From contig NADL03000450.1 of assembly GCA_002205965.3 (NCBI GenBank), forward strand, positions 1,054,001 through 1,118,000: a stretch of 64,000 nucleotides of DNA. The letters are read 5' to 3'. The notes beneath the pieces are model-generated. The model was not told where the DNA came from and searched no databases. It saw only the letters and a program-made list of their open reading frames with translations. Position numbers and translations under genes: made by a program. The stretch is from Kappaphycus alvarezii. Taxonomy: Eukaryota > Rhodophyta > Florideophyceae > Gigartinales > Solieriaceae. This document shows positions 10,571 through 20,929 of this stretch, in pieces (within the stretch, counting starts at the first letter, position 1; the number at the start of each line of letters is the position of its first letter).

Positions 10571-12394
10571 ATGAGCCAGTTTCTCGCCCCCAGATCGTGT
10601 TTCTCAAAGATGGCACTGACACCAGCCAGGGTCTTGGCCAACTCGGTACGTACTACCTTCCCTCCCTCCCCATATCCCACAATCTCCATGCCACACCACC
10701 TCATCCCCAATCCCCCGTATTCCACACCTAACTTACCCTGACCAAGTCCGCCCTCTCCTACCATCAGTCTCAAACATGAACGCCTGCTCGCTGTCGTCGA
10801 TATCCTCCGCACCACCCTCGGCCCCCGTGGCATGGACAAGCTCATCGACGAAGGCCGCGGCAAAGTCACCATATCCAATGACGGCGCCACCATCATGAAG
10901 CTTTTGGACATTGTCCACCCTGCCGCTCGCACCCTCGTCGACATTGCCAAATCCCAGATGCCGAAGTAGGTGATGGTACGACCACCGTTACTTTGCTGGC
11001 GGGTGAGCTTTTGAAAAACTGCAAGGACTATGTTCAGGATGGCCTTCATCCTCGCATCATTATCCGCGCTTACAGAAGGCAGCCCTTTTGGCAGTCGCCC
11101 AGGTTAAGCAATTGGCTGTTGATATTGCGGGTAAGAGTGCAGATGAGACACGCCTGTTGTTGCAACGTTGTGCCGCTACGTCGTTGAATTCCAAGTTGAT
11201 TGCTCATCATAAGGAGTTCTTTTCGAGCATTGTTACGGACGCCGTCTTGAGTTTGGATGACGACCTGGATCTTAGCATGATCGGTGTGAAAAAGTGCAGG
11301 GTGGAAGCGCAACCGGATTCTATCTTGGTGAAGGGTGTTGCATTTAAAAAGACCTTTTCGTACGCTGGTTTGAGCAGCAGCCGAAAAAGTTTGAGAATCC
11401 AAAGGTGATCATGCTGAATATTGAGTTGGAGCTCAAGGCGGAGAAGGAAAATGCCGAGGTACGAGTCGAGTCCACACAGGAGTATCAGGCAATTGTTGAC
11501 GCAGAGTGGAACATCATATATGAAAAGCTGGATAAGATTGTTGCCACCGGGGCCAAAGTTGTCTTATCCAACCTCGCAATTGGTGATCTTGCTACGCAGT
11601 ACTTTGCAGATCGCGACATCTTTTGCGCGGGACGTGTTCAAGCAGAAGACATGAATCGAGTATTGCGGGCCGTAGGCGGTGTTGTCCAAACCACCATGAA
11701 CAGCGTCGCTGAGTCAGACTATGACACCATTCTGGGCAGATGCGATCTGTTTGAAGAAGTGCAAATTGGTAATGAGCGCTACAATATGTTCACTGGGTGC
11801 CCCAAGGCAAAGACTGCCACTATCATCGTGCGCGGAGGTTCGGAGCAGTTTATGGCTGAGACGGAACGTTCATTGCATGATTCAATCATGATTGCACGTC
11901 GAACCATAAAGCACTCCCTGGCGGTTGCTGGTGGCGGTGCTGTAGATGGAATTGAGTCGCTACCTTCGTGACTATTCTCTCAAGGTGCATGGAAAGAGCA
12001 GTTGCTTATTCTCGCGTTTGCCAAAGCTATGGAGGTTATTCCTCGAACGCTATGTGATAACGCAGGCTTTGATTCTACGGATGTCTTGAATAACCTCAGG
12101 GCTAAGCATGCAGCAGGCGACGGCAAGTGGTTCGGTGTTGATATTGAGGAGGCGGGAATATGCAACACGTGGGAGTCGTTTGTGTGGGAACCTGCCCTTG
12201 TCAAGATCAATGCCATAAGTGCTGCAACAGAGGCCGCTTGTATGATTCTGTCGGTCGATGAGACCGTTGAAAACCCAAAAAGTGAGCAACCGACTGCTGC
12301 GCCAGGACCAAGAATGCCAGGTGGAGGAATGCCGGGCATGATGGGCGGGGCAGGACGTGGAGTAAGGAAACTGAAAGGCCGTGGTGGTCGCTAA
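10571..12394 (+). CDS. CCT7: T-complex protein 1 subunit eta (CCT7), one intron
   Basis: This is one of eight subunits of the cytosolic TRiC/CCT chaperonin, which folds actin, tubulin and other proteins with ATP. It starts MSQFLAP; after exon 1 (10,571-10,645) comes an intron at 10,646-10,767 (122 nt, GTACGT...CATCAG) and then VSNMNAC. Family motifs are [22 protein letters not shown] and the ATP-site [13 protein letters not shown]. The eta-type C-terminus has [41 protein letters not shown] and a GMPGMMGG-rich tail. The frame slips at about six places: C-run 10,587-10,591, near 10,787, near 10,957, A-pair 11,076, T-run 11,369-11,371 and near 11,945. Each is explained by one lost base (two at the last), and the protein continues exactly as the family expects. 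I read this as an intact gene with consensus errors. Confidence 0.93.
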
Positions 12395-12787
12395 ATCTCC
12401 TCATTAGGATATTAATGGCAAGAGATGGCATCTCTTGGATTCCCTTTACTCACGCGGACAAAGAGAACCCACCATACGCACTGACTCGAGAGTTAAGAGA
12501 TGAGCGGGGCAGCGATGTTGAGGGCTTGAATTGCTATCCGGTAAATAAACTCGTACCCAGAGGCCTCGTAGCCCGTAAAGCAACCGTCTGGTTAGCCAAG
12601 CGAGTCCATTGTAGGTTCATGTCGCCTTCCTATTGCTATGCTGAAAGTCATTTAGATGGTAGGGTTCGCTTCTCAAGATCCCGCCGTGACTTTGACTCTG
12701 CTACTTGCAGCTTGCGCGAAGCGAGTAGAATCGGGACACCTGAATAAGAAAACGGATGTTTATAATTAGTTTGACTTTGTGAGTTAT
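12395..12787. other. Convergent intergenic gap (CCT7 / SEC23)
   Basis: This is the 393 bp between the stop codons of two converging genes. It holds no supported gene. It also lacks the TACTGTAC motif found in the upstream regions, which is useful as a negative control. Confidence 0.6.
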
Positions 12788-15080
12788 CTACTGACTTGAT
12801 ACAGCGAGCTTCTTCAAATGCTCCATAAAGACGCCAAGACTAACATCGTCTGTAAATATAAAGTCGCTTCCGCCGTACTCTGCGGCCGCACTGTGATGAT
12901 TGACAGAGGGATTCAGCTTGGCGAGCAAGAACCTGGCCTGGGAGCCATTCTGATCGCACTCTATATATCTCGCATACGGAAAGCGGTCGTTCAACTCAGC
13001 AGCTGCATCATCTTTCGGGGCCTGCAACAGAAGTCTAAAGTTTGTGTGCTTGCCATCCTCATGATATCCTTGCTTTCTCCAGGAACTCACAGTTTCGCCA
13101 CAGAAGACAATGATATAAAAGAAAGTGTCCAACAAGAGGATGCGATCCGGCTTGATCGAGGTGACATCGAGCAGAACGGGTTCTGGAGGTCCTGATAAGG
13201 AGTAACTCTTCAGTGTAGGCTGAATCATGAGCAGGCAGTTGTTCACGTTCTCGCGGTTGAGATAGGATCGAAAGTATGCCGTTTCATCCGGAGAAGAGTT
13301 GAACACCTGCAACAGCTGTGAACGGCGCAAATTGAACATGAATTGCGGATAAAGACTAAAGTTGGTGCTCAACGCAAACGTCTCAGGACTGTCCTTTTCG
13401 TACTCTGCGAAACGCGCACAGAGTCGAATGAGCATACGATCTACCCACCTCAGAATATCAAACGAGTCCTCATTCTCAGTCTTATACACAGCCATCCTGG
13501 CCATGAGCACTGCGGCGGCCTCCTGGTCAAACCCGGCGGCAATCTCCGCAATGTTGTCGCCAGACGTCCACCGCCCTGCCGTGGTTGTGACACGCATACG
13601 ATGTTCTCCACTGGGGTGGACATAGCGCGTAATGAACTGCACATATCGGTACTGATCGTCCCGAATCGGGTTTGAGTGTGGATTGACCACCTCAAAGTAG
13701 ACGGCCAGGGTGGTATTCGGGTCTAGTGAGCACATGCGCCATGCAGAGGTTCCTCCAATGCCAATCTCCATCTCTGTGGAAACATTGGGCGACTCCTTAT
13801 TCATGGAGGCGACGGGCCCAATCACACCCGCAATCTTGACCTCTCTCGATGTCTGAACCTCAAACGAGGCCTGGAAACCCATCTGCAATTGATTTGTCTC
13901 ATCTGTCTCAAAGAACTTTTCAAAGGTATTCTTAAACATGGGATGATCAAACGACTCACATACAACAAACACGCCACCGGTGCGATCGACGCAACTCTTC
14001 ATCTCATAACTGCCGACCTGATCCAACGAGCAGGCCCACACATCCACCGCATGACCAGCATTGACAGCACGGGCGGCAATGTCATCAAAAGCCTTGAGAG
14101 CCGAGGCATGAAACGGTGCGTTATCCTTTTCAATATCCGAGTGTGACCTGACGGCATCACCCAACTCCAAAGCGACAACCTTGCCTGGATCGACAGTACC
14201 CGGCCCCCCAACAGCAACTCGATTCGTCCACCAGTACCCGCAAACGACGACTCCAAAATACCGACGGCAACACTCAAAGCGGTACAAATGGCCCGCTTCG
14301 GACGCTGATCGGCAGGAACTGGCCACGGGTCAGTGCCCAATTCCTCAAGGACGGAAGTCATCATAAACTCGCCCTCAGATACAGGTTGCAGAAAGCGCGC
14401 TGCGCCCATGACGGGTGGCGTGGGACCGGCGAGGTTGCCATTCTCCGGAGGGGCGGGACGTTGCGGCGGGGCGTTCAACATGAGGAGCTGCTTGATTTGA
14501 TCTGGGGTGTAATCCTTTTCGCCGCGCAGGACGTAGCATTTTGCACACTCTGTGTAACCGATGACATGGACATGAACATTCTGACCAAATGTAATGAGAC
14601 CGACGATTGCATTCTGTGGAAGCAGGGAGAGGGCGCGAATGATGTAATCCTTGGCGGTTTGCAACTCGACATCCATGGTGCAAACGTCCAAGACAAAGAG
14701 AAAGATCGGGGCGGGGGCGGGTTGGCGGGGGATGGTGTACTCGACGGTGGTGTAATCGGGTATGAGTTCTGCGGGGAGGTTCTGTTCGGACATATCCGAG
14801 TAGGTGGGGGGAGTTGGTTGCGATGATAGCAAAAGGGGCAAAACCAGGTACGGGTGTTCAAATCGACGCGACAGTAGGGGTTGAGAACGGCGGTGCAATT
14901 GGCGCAACGTATGGCACCGTAGCGAAGGGGACGGGGAAATCGATTGAAGGAGAGACGCTTGAGGGGGGTGTACATGCAGCCAAAGGGGACTACGCAGCGG
15001 GTGGCTTCGAGCCGCGAGGAGGGCCATGTGAGCCATGACCAGCGTGCGCCGTCCATCTCTTCTAGCTCGGAAAAGTCCAT
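12788..15080 (-). CDS. SEC23: COPII coat protein SEC23
   Basis: This is the SAR1 GTPase-activating subunit of the COPII inner coat, acting with SEC24 at ER exit sites. It begins [20 protein letters not shown], almost the family consensus. The zinc-finger cysteines are CANC...CPFC (residues about 60-85). The trunk domain has [28 protein letters not shown] and [10 protein letters not shown]. The beta-sandwich and helical parts have [16 protein letters not shown] and [20 protein letters not shown]. The gelsolin-like end has [14 protein letters not shown] and stops at LKKLAVSSQ, the usual C-terminus. There are no introns. Two frame slips, at the six-base G-run 14,806-14,811 and the six-base C-run 14,204-14,209, are each explained by one missing base. 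The gene shares an upstream region with the divergent gene at 15,704. Confidence 0.95.
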
Positions 15081-15314
15081 GGTGAGGGGTTTGGTGGGGG
15101 ATGGATTTGGTTTTGAGGGTGGGAGCGGAGTGGATGGGAGCGGGAGGGAGTTGGATGGTGGGGATGGTGGCGTGGAGTACGGTAAAATGGAAGGGGGGGG
15201 GGGGAAGGGGTGTCGGTAGCAATGCGCTAGGAGGAATGGGGCGGGCTGGCGGAAACTTGGCTGCTTGCCAAATCGAATCGCGTTGCGGCAATGCTCATGT
15301 TGATTGTTGATTGA

Positions 15315-15558
15315 CAGTACTGTACATGGATTTAAAAATTCGTTTTGGATCTACTTTACAGTGTAAGGATGCATGGCTGTAGACGGTGGCGACATGGTAA
15401 CGATCACGGGCGATGGTCGGGGTTGAAAATTTGTATGTACCTGACAGTTGAGAAATAAAAAAAGCAAATATTGTGTCCACGTCGGGCTTGCCAAGCTGGG
15501 CTTGCCAAGCACCTCAGGGGCACTAGTACAAATCATACACAACTGTACCGTAAAGTAC
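15315..15558. promoter_or_regulatory. Divergent promoter with two GTAC palindromes (SEC23 / 15,704 gene)
   Basis: ACAGTACTGTAC at 15,315-15,326 lies 235 bp upstream of SEC23, and ACTGTACCGTAAAGTAC at 15,542-15,558 lies about 150 bp upstream of the gene on the other strand. The interval also contains an 11-bp direct repeat (GGGCTTGCCAA, twice between 15,483 and 15,509). Confidence 0.5.
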
Positions 15559-15703
15559 GTCAGTCCATCATCATCCTTTGATCAAGATCATTCATTTATT
15601 CTTTACTCGACCACAACTCTTTCCCCTCACCCTGCCACTCAATCACCCTTGCTGCACCTCTCACCTTTCACCTCCCCACCCCTGTACAAACAAACACCCC
15701 AAC

Positions 15704-16657
15704 ATGTCCCTTTCCAACATCCCCCCCAAACCACCCCACTACTCAAACCCCCCTCCCCCCCCTCCCGCCCCCCATCCCTCACGACAAAATAATCACCACA
15801 TCCGCCCCCTGCATCTCCCTCCCCGCCGCACCACCCCCACCCCCACTCCCCGCTACACCCCTTCACACACCCCCCTCATCCCCAACCCCCTCCCTCACCC
15901 TACATCTCCAACCAGATCCACATCTCATACAAGCGGAGCAAATCCTCGCTTCCATCGAGACAACACTCCGTACTCCTACCATTCCAATCGACCCCACACA
16001 ACCACAACCGCACAGTTTGCACACGCGATATCACTGTCTCGAGCAACTGGGAGACGCGTACATGGCACGTCTCGTCGGCTATCAACTCGATAACAAGACA
16101 CGTGCCGTGGAATCGTTTCACATTGTGGAGCGGTGGTTGAGAAAGGCACACGAGGGGTTGGAGACGCGCGGCCGTGTGTTGGGAAAGTTGGGATGTGCAT
16201 GGTATGAACGGGGGAGACAGTTGCAAGGGGAGTTGGCCCTGGCGGATTGGAAAAGGGGGAAACGCGTTTTGGATGAGGCCGTGCGATTGGGGTGCAAGGT
16301 CGAACAACGCGTTTGGTTGTGTCGGGCCAGGATTTGTCAGGCGTTGTATTGGGAGGAGCGTGGACAGGAGGTTTTGGGAGATTGGGTGTGTAGTTTGGAA
16401 AGTGCGTTGGAGGGGATGTTGAGGATGGTATGGAGAGAGTTGGGGCCATGGTGGCGTTGATTAGGGGGTATTTGCAAATGGGGAAGAGCACTAGTGCAAG
16501 GTTGGCGAGGGAGGTGTTGAGAAAGTTGGACGGCGAGTTGAGGCTGTTGGATGCTGGCCAAGGGGAGCTTGACAAGGTTAGGCGCGAGGTGGAGGAGCTG
16601 AGAGTCTCGTTGCAGGGAGCTGAAAAGTTGGTAGAGGGTAGGTGTGGGCTGTGTTGA
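15704..16657 (+). CDS. Unrecognised helical (TPR-like) protein
   Basis: I do not recognise this gene. ATG 15,704 opens a proline-rich leader. From about 15,888 the frame encodes LTLHLQPDPHLIQAEQIL and then an alpha-helical region with helix-turn-helix spacing (LGDAYMARLVGYQL, ESFHIVERWLRKAHEGLETR, KLGCAWYERGRQLQGELALA, ARICQALYWEERGQEV). This recalls tetratricopeptide-like repeats. The C-terminal part (ALIRGYLQMGKSTSARLAREV and a heptad-like ELDKVRREVEELRVSLQGAE) follows after a frame slip near 16,430. Another slip is likely in the C-rich leader. It has the GTAC motif 150 bp upstream, like the conserved genes, and diverges from SEC23. Coding is well supported, but the function is unknown. Confidence 0.55.
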
Positions 16658-17550
16658 TGGTTGTAGAGTGTTTGTGGCGGCGGAGGGGCACGGTGGGGGT
16701 TTGGGAGACTGGGTTGCATGTACATAGGGGTTGAAGGGCTAGGGTTGGAAGAGCTGGATGGTGACAGAGTGGGGCCGGAGGGCAAAGTGGTTGTCGGGGG
16801 AAAGGCGGAAGATAACTTATCACTGATAGAAGTTTTGAAATTGTAGTCAGAGCCGAGGCTGTCGGCAGGTTTGCAGGTGTTGCTGGCGCAAAAAGCGGGT
16901 GCGCTTTGTGCTTTGTTCTTACTTGCTACACGCGACATGAATTGGAACAATGAGCCTGTCGGCGGTCTCCCTGTTGAATGTCAAATGCATGTTGGAGAAC
17001 TTGGAGCTTGCGCGGTGATGACAGTCAACGTCATCGCCATTCACAACACGCTATCATATCGTTCGCATGTGTGTTGTGCAATCTGCCCGATGCAATCAAC
17101 AAGGCCTGTCAAACGCAGATCCGCCCCGACAACCATTACCACTGTAACTTTAGGTATCAAGTGCTGATCCACTCGACACGCGAATCCAAAAATAAACACA
17201 AGCTTGAAACCGCGACCACGCACTTTGCAACACGCAGCCTATCCCAATCAAGGGTTGATGGCCGGTTGCCACACCCTTTGCCAAACTTTCGCAAACACTT
17301 GACTGCAAGCCCGGATACTGTGCCGCTAGCTATTGACTCGCTTGGATCGCCCTCTGAGACATCATCCAAGGTCATCGGGAAATACGCGACTGCTTTCGCG
17401 TCTCGCCGCGGATGGTCTACTCGTGGAGAGTAGGGCTCGCTTGTATCACAAGGTGAGATACGTCATTTGGTCCACATGTGCGGCGTGTATACTTTATCGT
17501 TCCCCGCAAAACGCAGATAAAATAATGGTAAATAATGCAACTGTGTGACT
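16658..17550. other. Intergenic, nothing assigned
   Basis: Only low-complexity ORFs appear in this stretch, including a long proline/serine-rich minus-strand frame that is antisense to the gene at 15,704. There is no motif, repeat or conserved coding signal that I can support. Confidence 0.4.
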
Positions 17551-17631
17551 CCTGTACCTCGTAGGGTACAGGCGAAGGTGCGGAAAGCCTACACGGGTCA
17601 GGCCACGCGTACAGTGCCCTTCAAGAGGGCA
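17551..17631. other. Two perfect small hairpins
   Basis: CCTGTACC and GGTACAGG (17,551-17,572) form an 8-bp stem with a 6-base loop. TGCCCT and AGGGCA (17,615-17,631) form a 6-bp stem with a 5-base loop. They lie just past the stop of the minus-strand ORF at 17,666, so they could be 3'-UTR structure or a small structured RNA. No known RNA family fits. Confidence 0.3.
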
Positions 17632-17665
17632 GTAGAATCTAATAGCGAGCGCTCAACTTAGCCAA

Positions 17666-18010
17666 CTAGTCATTAGAGCGACGCTCTGCGGGATAGAAAA
17701 CGGCTACAGAGTTTGGCGTGCGTGCGGATTTGCCCGGGAGAATCAGGCTAGGTCCTGTCCCCATCTCCACGCTAGGCGGGTGGTACGCGGAGGCGTATTC
17801 TGATGTCACAGAGCTCGCGAGAACCGTGGCCAGTCGCGCAATGGAACGGGTTTCAAATGTTCGGGGCATTCCTCTGTAGTGGTACTTGGCGTTGCCAGTA
17901 ACCTCCGACGCGGCCTGTCTGCCGCGTCCGTAATTTGTAATGCCCGGCTGCATGCAGAGTTTGGATTCAAACTTTTGTTTTATTCGGTTAGACTCTGCGT
18001 CGATGCACAT
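17666..18010 (-). CDS. Hypothetical 114-residue protein
   Basis: This is an uninterrupted ORF with a true ATG at 18,010, in a region otherwise without ORFs of this quality. The sequence is well mixed (for example GNAKYHYRGMPRTFETRSIA and SEYASAYHPPSVEMGTGP) and ends in a basic tail. There is no signal peptide, membrane segment or motif I can name. The GTAC motif occurs about 50 bp upstream (18,059-18,070) and again at 18,113-18,121, the same arrangement as the conserved host genes. That is the main reason to list it. A chance ORF cannot be excluded. Confidence 0.35.
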   Translation of the reverse strand: MCIDAESNRIKQKFESKLCMQPGITNYGRGRQAASEVTGNAKYHYRGMPRTFETRSIARLATVLASSVTSEYASAYHPPSVEMGTGPSLILPGKSARTPNSVAVFYPAERRSND

Positions 18011-18058
18011 CCATACAGCAGTGACAAACGAATTTAGATTGTCGGTCGTGTTACCTTT

Positions 18059-18121
18059 CTACAGTACAGCAATGAATTTTACATTGCATTGACAGCTACT
18101 CTGCATTGGCACTACTGTACA
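18059..18121. promoter_or_regulatory. GTAC motifs upstream of the 17,666-18,010 ORF
   Basis: CTACAGTACAGC (18,059-18,070) and CTACTGTACAC (near 18,112-18,121) match the recurring promoter-like motif. Confidence 0.35.
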
Positions 18122-18337
18122 CTACTCCAATGCGGCTCGTTTGCTTGCTGCCCTCCCGCTACAGTAACTTACTTTCTGTGTACAGCCCCAGCAGCGCCTG
18201 CCGCAACCCTTCAGGCATGGTACACGTATATGCTCACGAACGCCATACAAGTAGACTGGGTATCACCCAGCTTATCTGTTGCAGTACATGAACCCCCCCT
18301 TTTCCGACAGTATCTACTTGTACGAGTGCAGCAAGGG

Positions 18338-20003
18338 TCGATGTAGTGAACATAATTAAAATCTGGGGAAATGCACTTTCGGCCCTTATGCTCACTATAC
18401 TGAACATAACTGCCAAAAAGGGGTATATTGAACACAGGTTGAGGCTTAAACCCGTTGCTCTGTGGATAAGATTGGATCAAGATTGGATTGAGGATCCTTT
18501 TCTGCACCAACTCGGCTTCCCTGAAATCGAGGAAAAATTGACCCAGCGGCAACGTTCTTGCGCCATGTCCCCCAGCATGTCAGCTCAGCCTACTTCACAC
18601 GGTGCGTCGGCCTCCCCACTACCCGGTGTCCCTCTTCAGCAACCACAGAGTGGTACTCCGTTGGCTCAGTATCCTCAGCGTGGGCAAATAAGAACGATCG
18701 ATAGGAAGCAGCACCCCGGCTTACAGAGCAAGCTCTGCAGCAATGAGAGATCTGCGCGGAGGAAACGTAGCGTATAGAAAGGTTTACACTGTTTATGAGC
18801 AAGCTTATGCAGAGGTATTCATTGCTATAAACACCGGTTGTTATGTTCACTATAGTGCCATTTGGTTCCCGAAAACACTGCGCTGGAGGCCAAACTTTGC
18901 GGGCTAATTGCGGCTCAAAATCAGCGTGGTTTCGGCTGAAAACCGATGGCCTGGTAGTAGAAATCGTACTCTTTCACCTCATGTATTTGTTTTAGGCAAT
19001 GAGTGAGTCAATCGCAACTCACGCCTGATCAAAAGTTATGTGCGGTATAGTGAACATTAAAATCTGGCACTGGAGCATGGATTCTTTAGTTTAAATTAGT
19101 GCAAACACAATCAAATTTAATACTTGACCCGGGATACAGTAGGACACTCAATTAAATACACAGTAACTACTGTGAGAGGTGAAGAACTTCGAAAGCACTG
19201 CTACTAGCTAGCTAGAGGCCGCTTGTGTGCGGCGCCAGCAATGTCCGTTCAGGGGAATATCTGGGTCCGCTGAGGGGCCGATTTACTGCTGACAATGAGG
19301 CCAAATGCAGATTACCCTAGTGCACTAACGCATGGTACAGTCCTTGAGGGTACGGAAGTGGCTACTTAAGCCGGACCGTGGAGGGTCTGAGTAAAGAACG
19401 AGGGGGCAATATCACTTTACTGCCACAATCTTGTGTGGTAGCGTTGCTCAACACGTTCTCAGCAAATTCTCTTATACTTGGGAACTTTTGATTTCTTTCG
19501 CAACGTTTACACCCGCATCATGGCGGGAGACCGAGACTCCACTGTGTACGGCAGGGAGATCCTGATGGTGAGGCTAATTAAGGGTGTGCCCTAAGATGAT
19601 GTTTTTCGTTTATTTTGGGGTGCCCTCTATTCTGCTACTACTGTACAACTATCTAGAATCTACCTTACGGCTACAGGGGGGGCCTCGATGTAGTGCCACT
19701 TTGAGTAGTGCCTCCCTCTAATTAGTGCTACCCCAAAGCCCGTGGCACACCTATAGGGGTCTCGAAACCAGCCAACCAGTTCAAACCTCCTCAAACCACG
19801 ACGACCTCTTTTTATCACTTGCGGAAGGCCAAAGCAGCTCTCCTAGGCGCAAACCGAAAGGAAAGCGATAGAGCACGGCGCCAAATGCTTATTACAGAAC
19901 TATTGTAAATGAGAAGGATAGTTTTCGTCAATGCTTTGAACTTTGAATATTGCTTGATTCGATATAGTGCCAATTGTTTGCGTCTGGCACAGGGTGGCAC
20001 TAT
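18338..20003. repeat. Cluster of short inverted/direct motifs resembling DNA-transposon ends
   Basis: TAGTGAACATAATTAAAATCTGG at about 18,347 and TAGTGAACATTAAAATCTGG at about 19,049 are direct copies. TATGTTCACTATAGTGCCA at about 18,841 is inverted. At 19,963-20,003 a perfect TATAGTGCCA ... TGGCACTATA pair flanks 21 bp. TA followed by AGTGCCA resembles Tc1/mariner-type termini beside a TA target. No transposase ORF is present, so these would be non-autonomous (MITE-like) or footprints. The rest of 18-20.9 kb shows no gene. It may include the worn 5' LTR and leader of the copia that follows. Confidence 0.35.
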
Positions 20004-20929
20004 ACAGAGTACCTTACTGTACTACTTACTATCAACTAAAGTACACATGGCGTGATCACAGTTGGCACGGGTCCACTCTCAAGTCCAACATGGCATGCAG
20101 CCGAGACTGGACCCTGGCACGCACCATGGTGGGACACTGGACTACACCTAGAACCCCACTTGCTGACCTGGAATTCCATTGCTTTTTACCTATTTTTAGT
20201 ACCCCTATAATTCGATTCTATTAGAGCACTTTTGCCGTTAGTTTTGGTCTTTTACTTTTACTACTTAGTCTACCCTATCCTAAGGGACGCTAGGGTAAAG
20301 GTACCTGTTCTTAGCATAGCCATCCACCCCCTGGCCTTAGATCCTAATTGTCTTTCCTCGGTCTCGTCCCTCTCTACGTCGACTATGGTCCCTCTAGCGT
20401 TTGGGCTTGGCCCGCTTTATTGTGCGTGTCACGTTCTGCGTCTGGTATCCGTTTTACAGTCGCTTTTATCCTCTGATGTTCGCTCTAGTCGCTTTCTCTA
20501 CCACAGCTACCTGTAGTGCAATGCGCGGTGCGCAGTTCTTCTCATCTAGGAACGGAACAACTTCAGACAATGAGAAACCCAAACACACACTCGAAGACCC
20601 ACAGGGTGGTCGCTTTCCCTCTTTCTCTTTAAGCACCCTGCGATGCATTAGCACAGCTCGCCGACGACGAGAAGAAATGGAGTTGGTAGAGCGGGGGTAA
20701 TTCCTGTACTGCACAGTCCCTGCTGGTTAGCAGTGAGTCAGATCAAGAAAAGGTCATCAAAACCAGCTCTGCCGATGGCAGTACATTATGAGTGGCAATT
20801 GAACTACACTATCACCCTTTTACGCGTTCGCGCACCCCCTAAAGTGATCTGGCATTTACCCTTCTCCCGAACTCGGTGCCCATCACCCCCCTTTTGCCTC
20901 GTCGCGTCTACGGCCCGTGATTGCACTAC

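Noticed and set aside
10254-10574. 106-codon ORF upstream of CCT7
   Set aside because: It is C-rich leader sequence, overlaps the CCT7 start and has no family resemblance.
12415-12747. A 110-codon ORF between CCT7 and SEC23
   Set aside because: It lies in a convergent gap and has no family match, promoter motif or conserved composition.
15976-16950. A 324-codon minus-strand ORF rich in Pro, Ser and Thr
   Set aside because: It is antisense to the 15,704 gene and its composition is the mirror of a G-rich coding strand. There is no motif and no promoter motif at its start.
17551-17640. tRNA, SRP RNA or RNase P RNA gene
   Set aside because: Hairpins are present, but no tRNA A/B boxes or conserved SRP/RNase P motifs could be matched.
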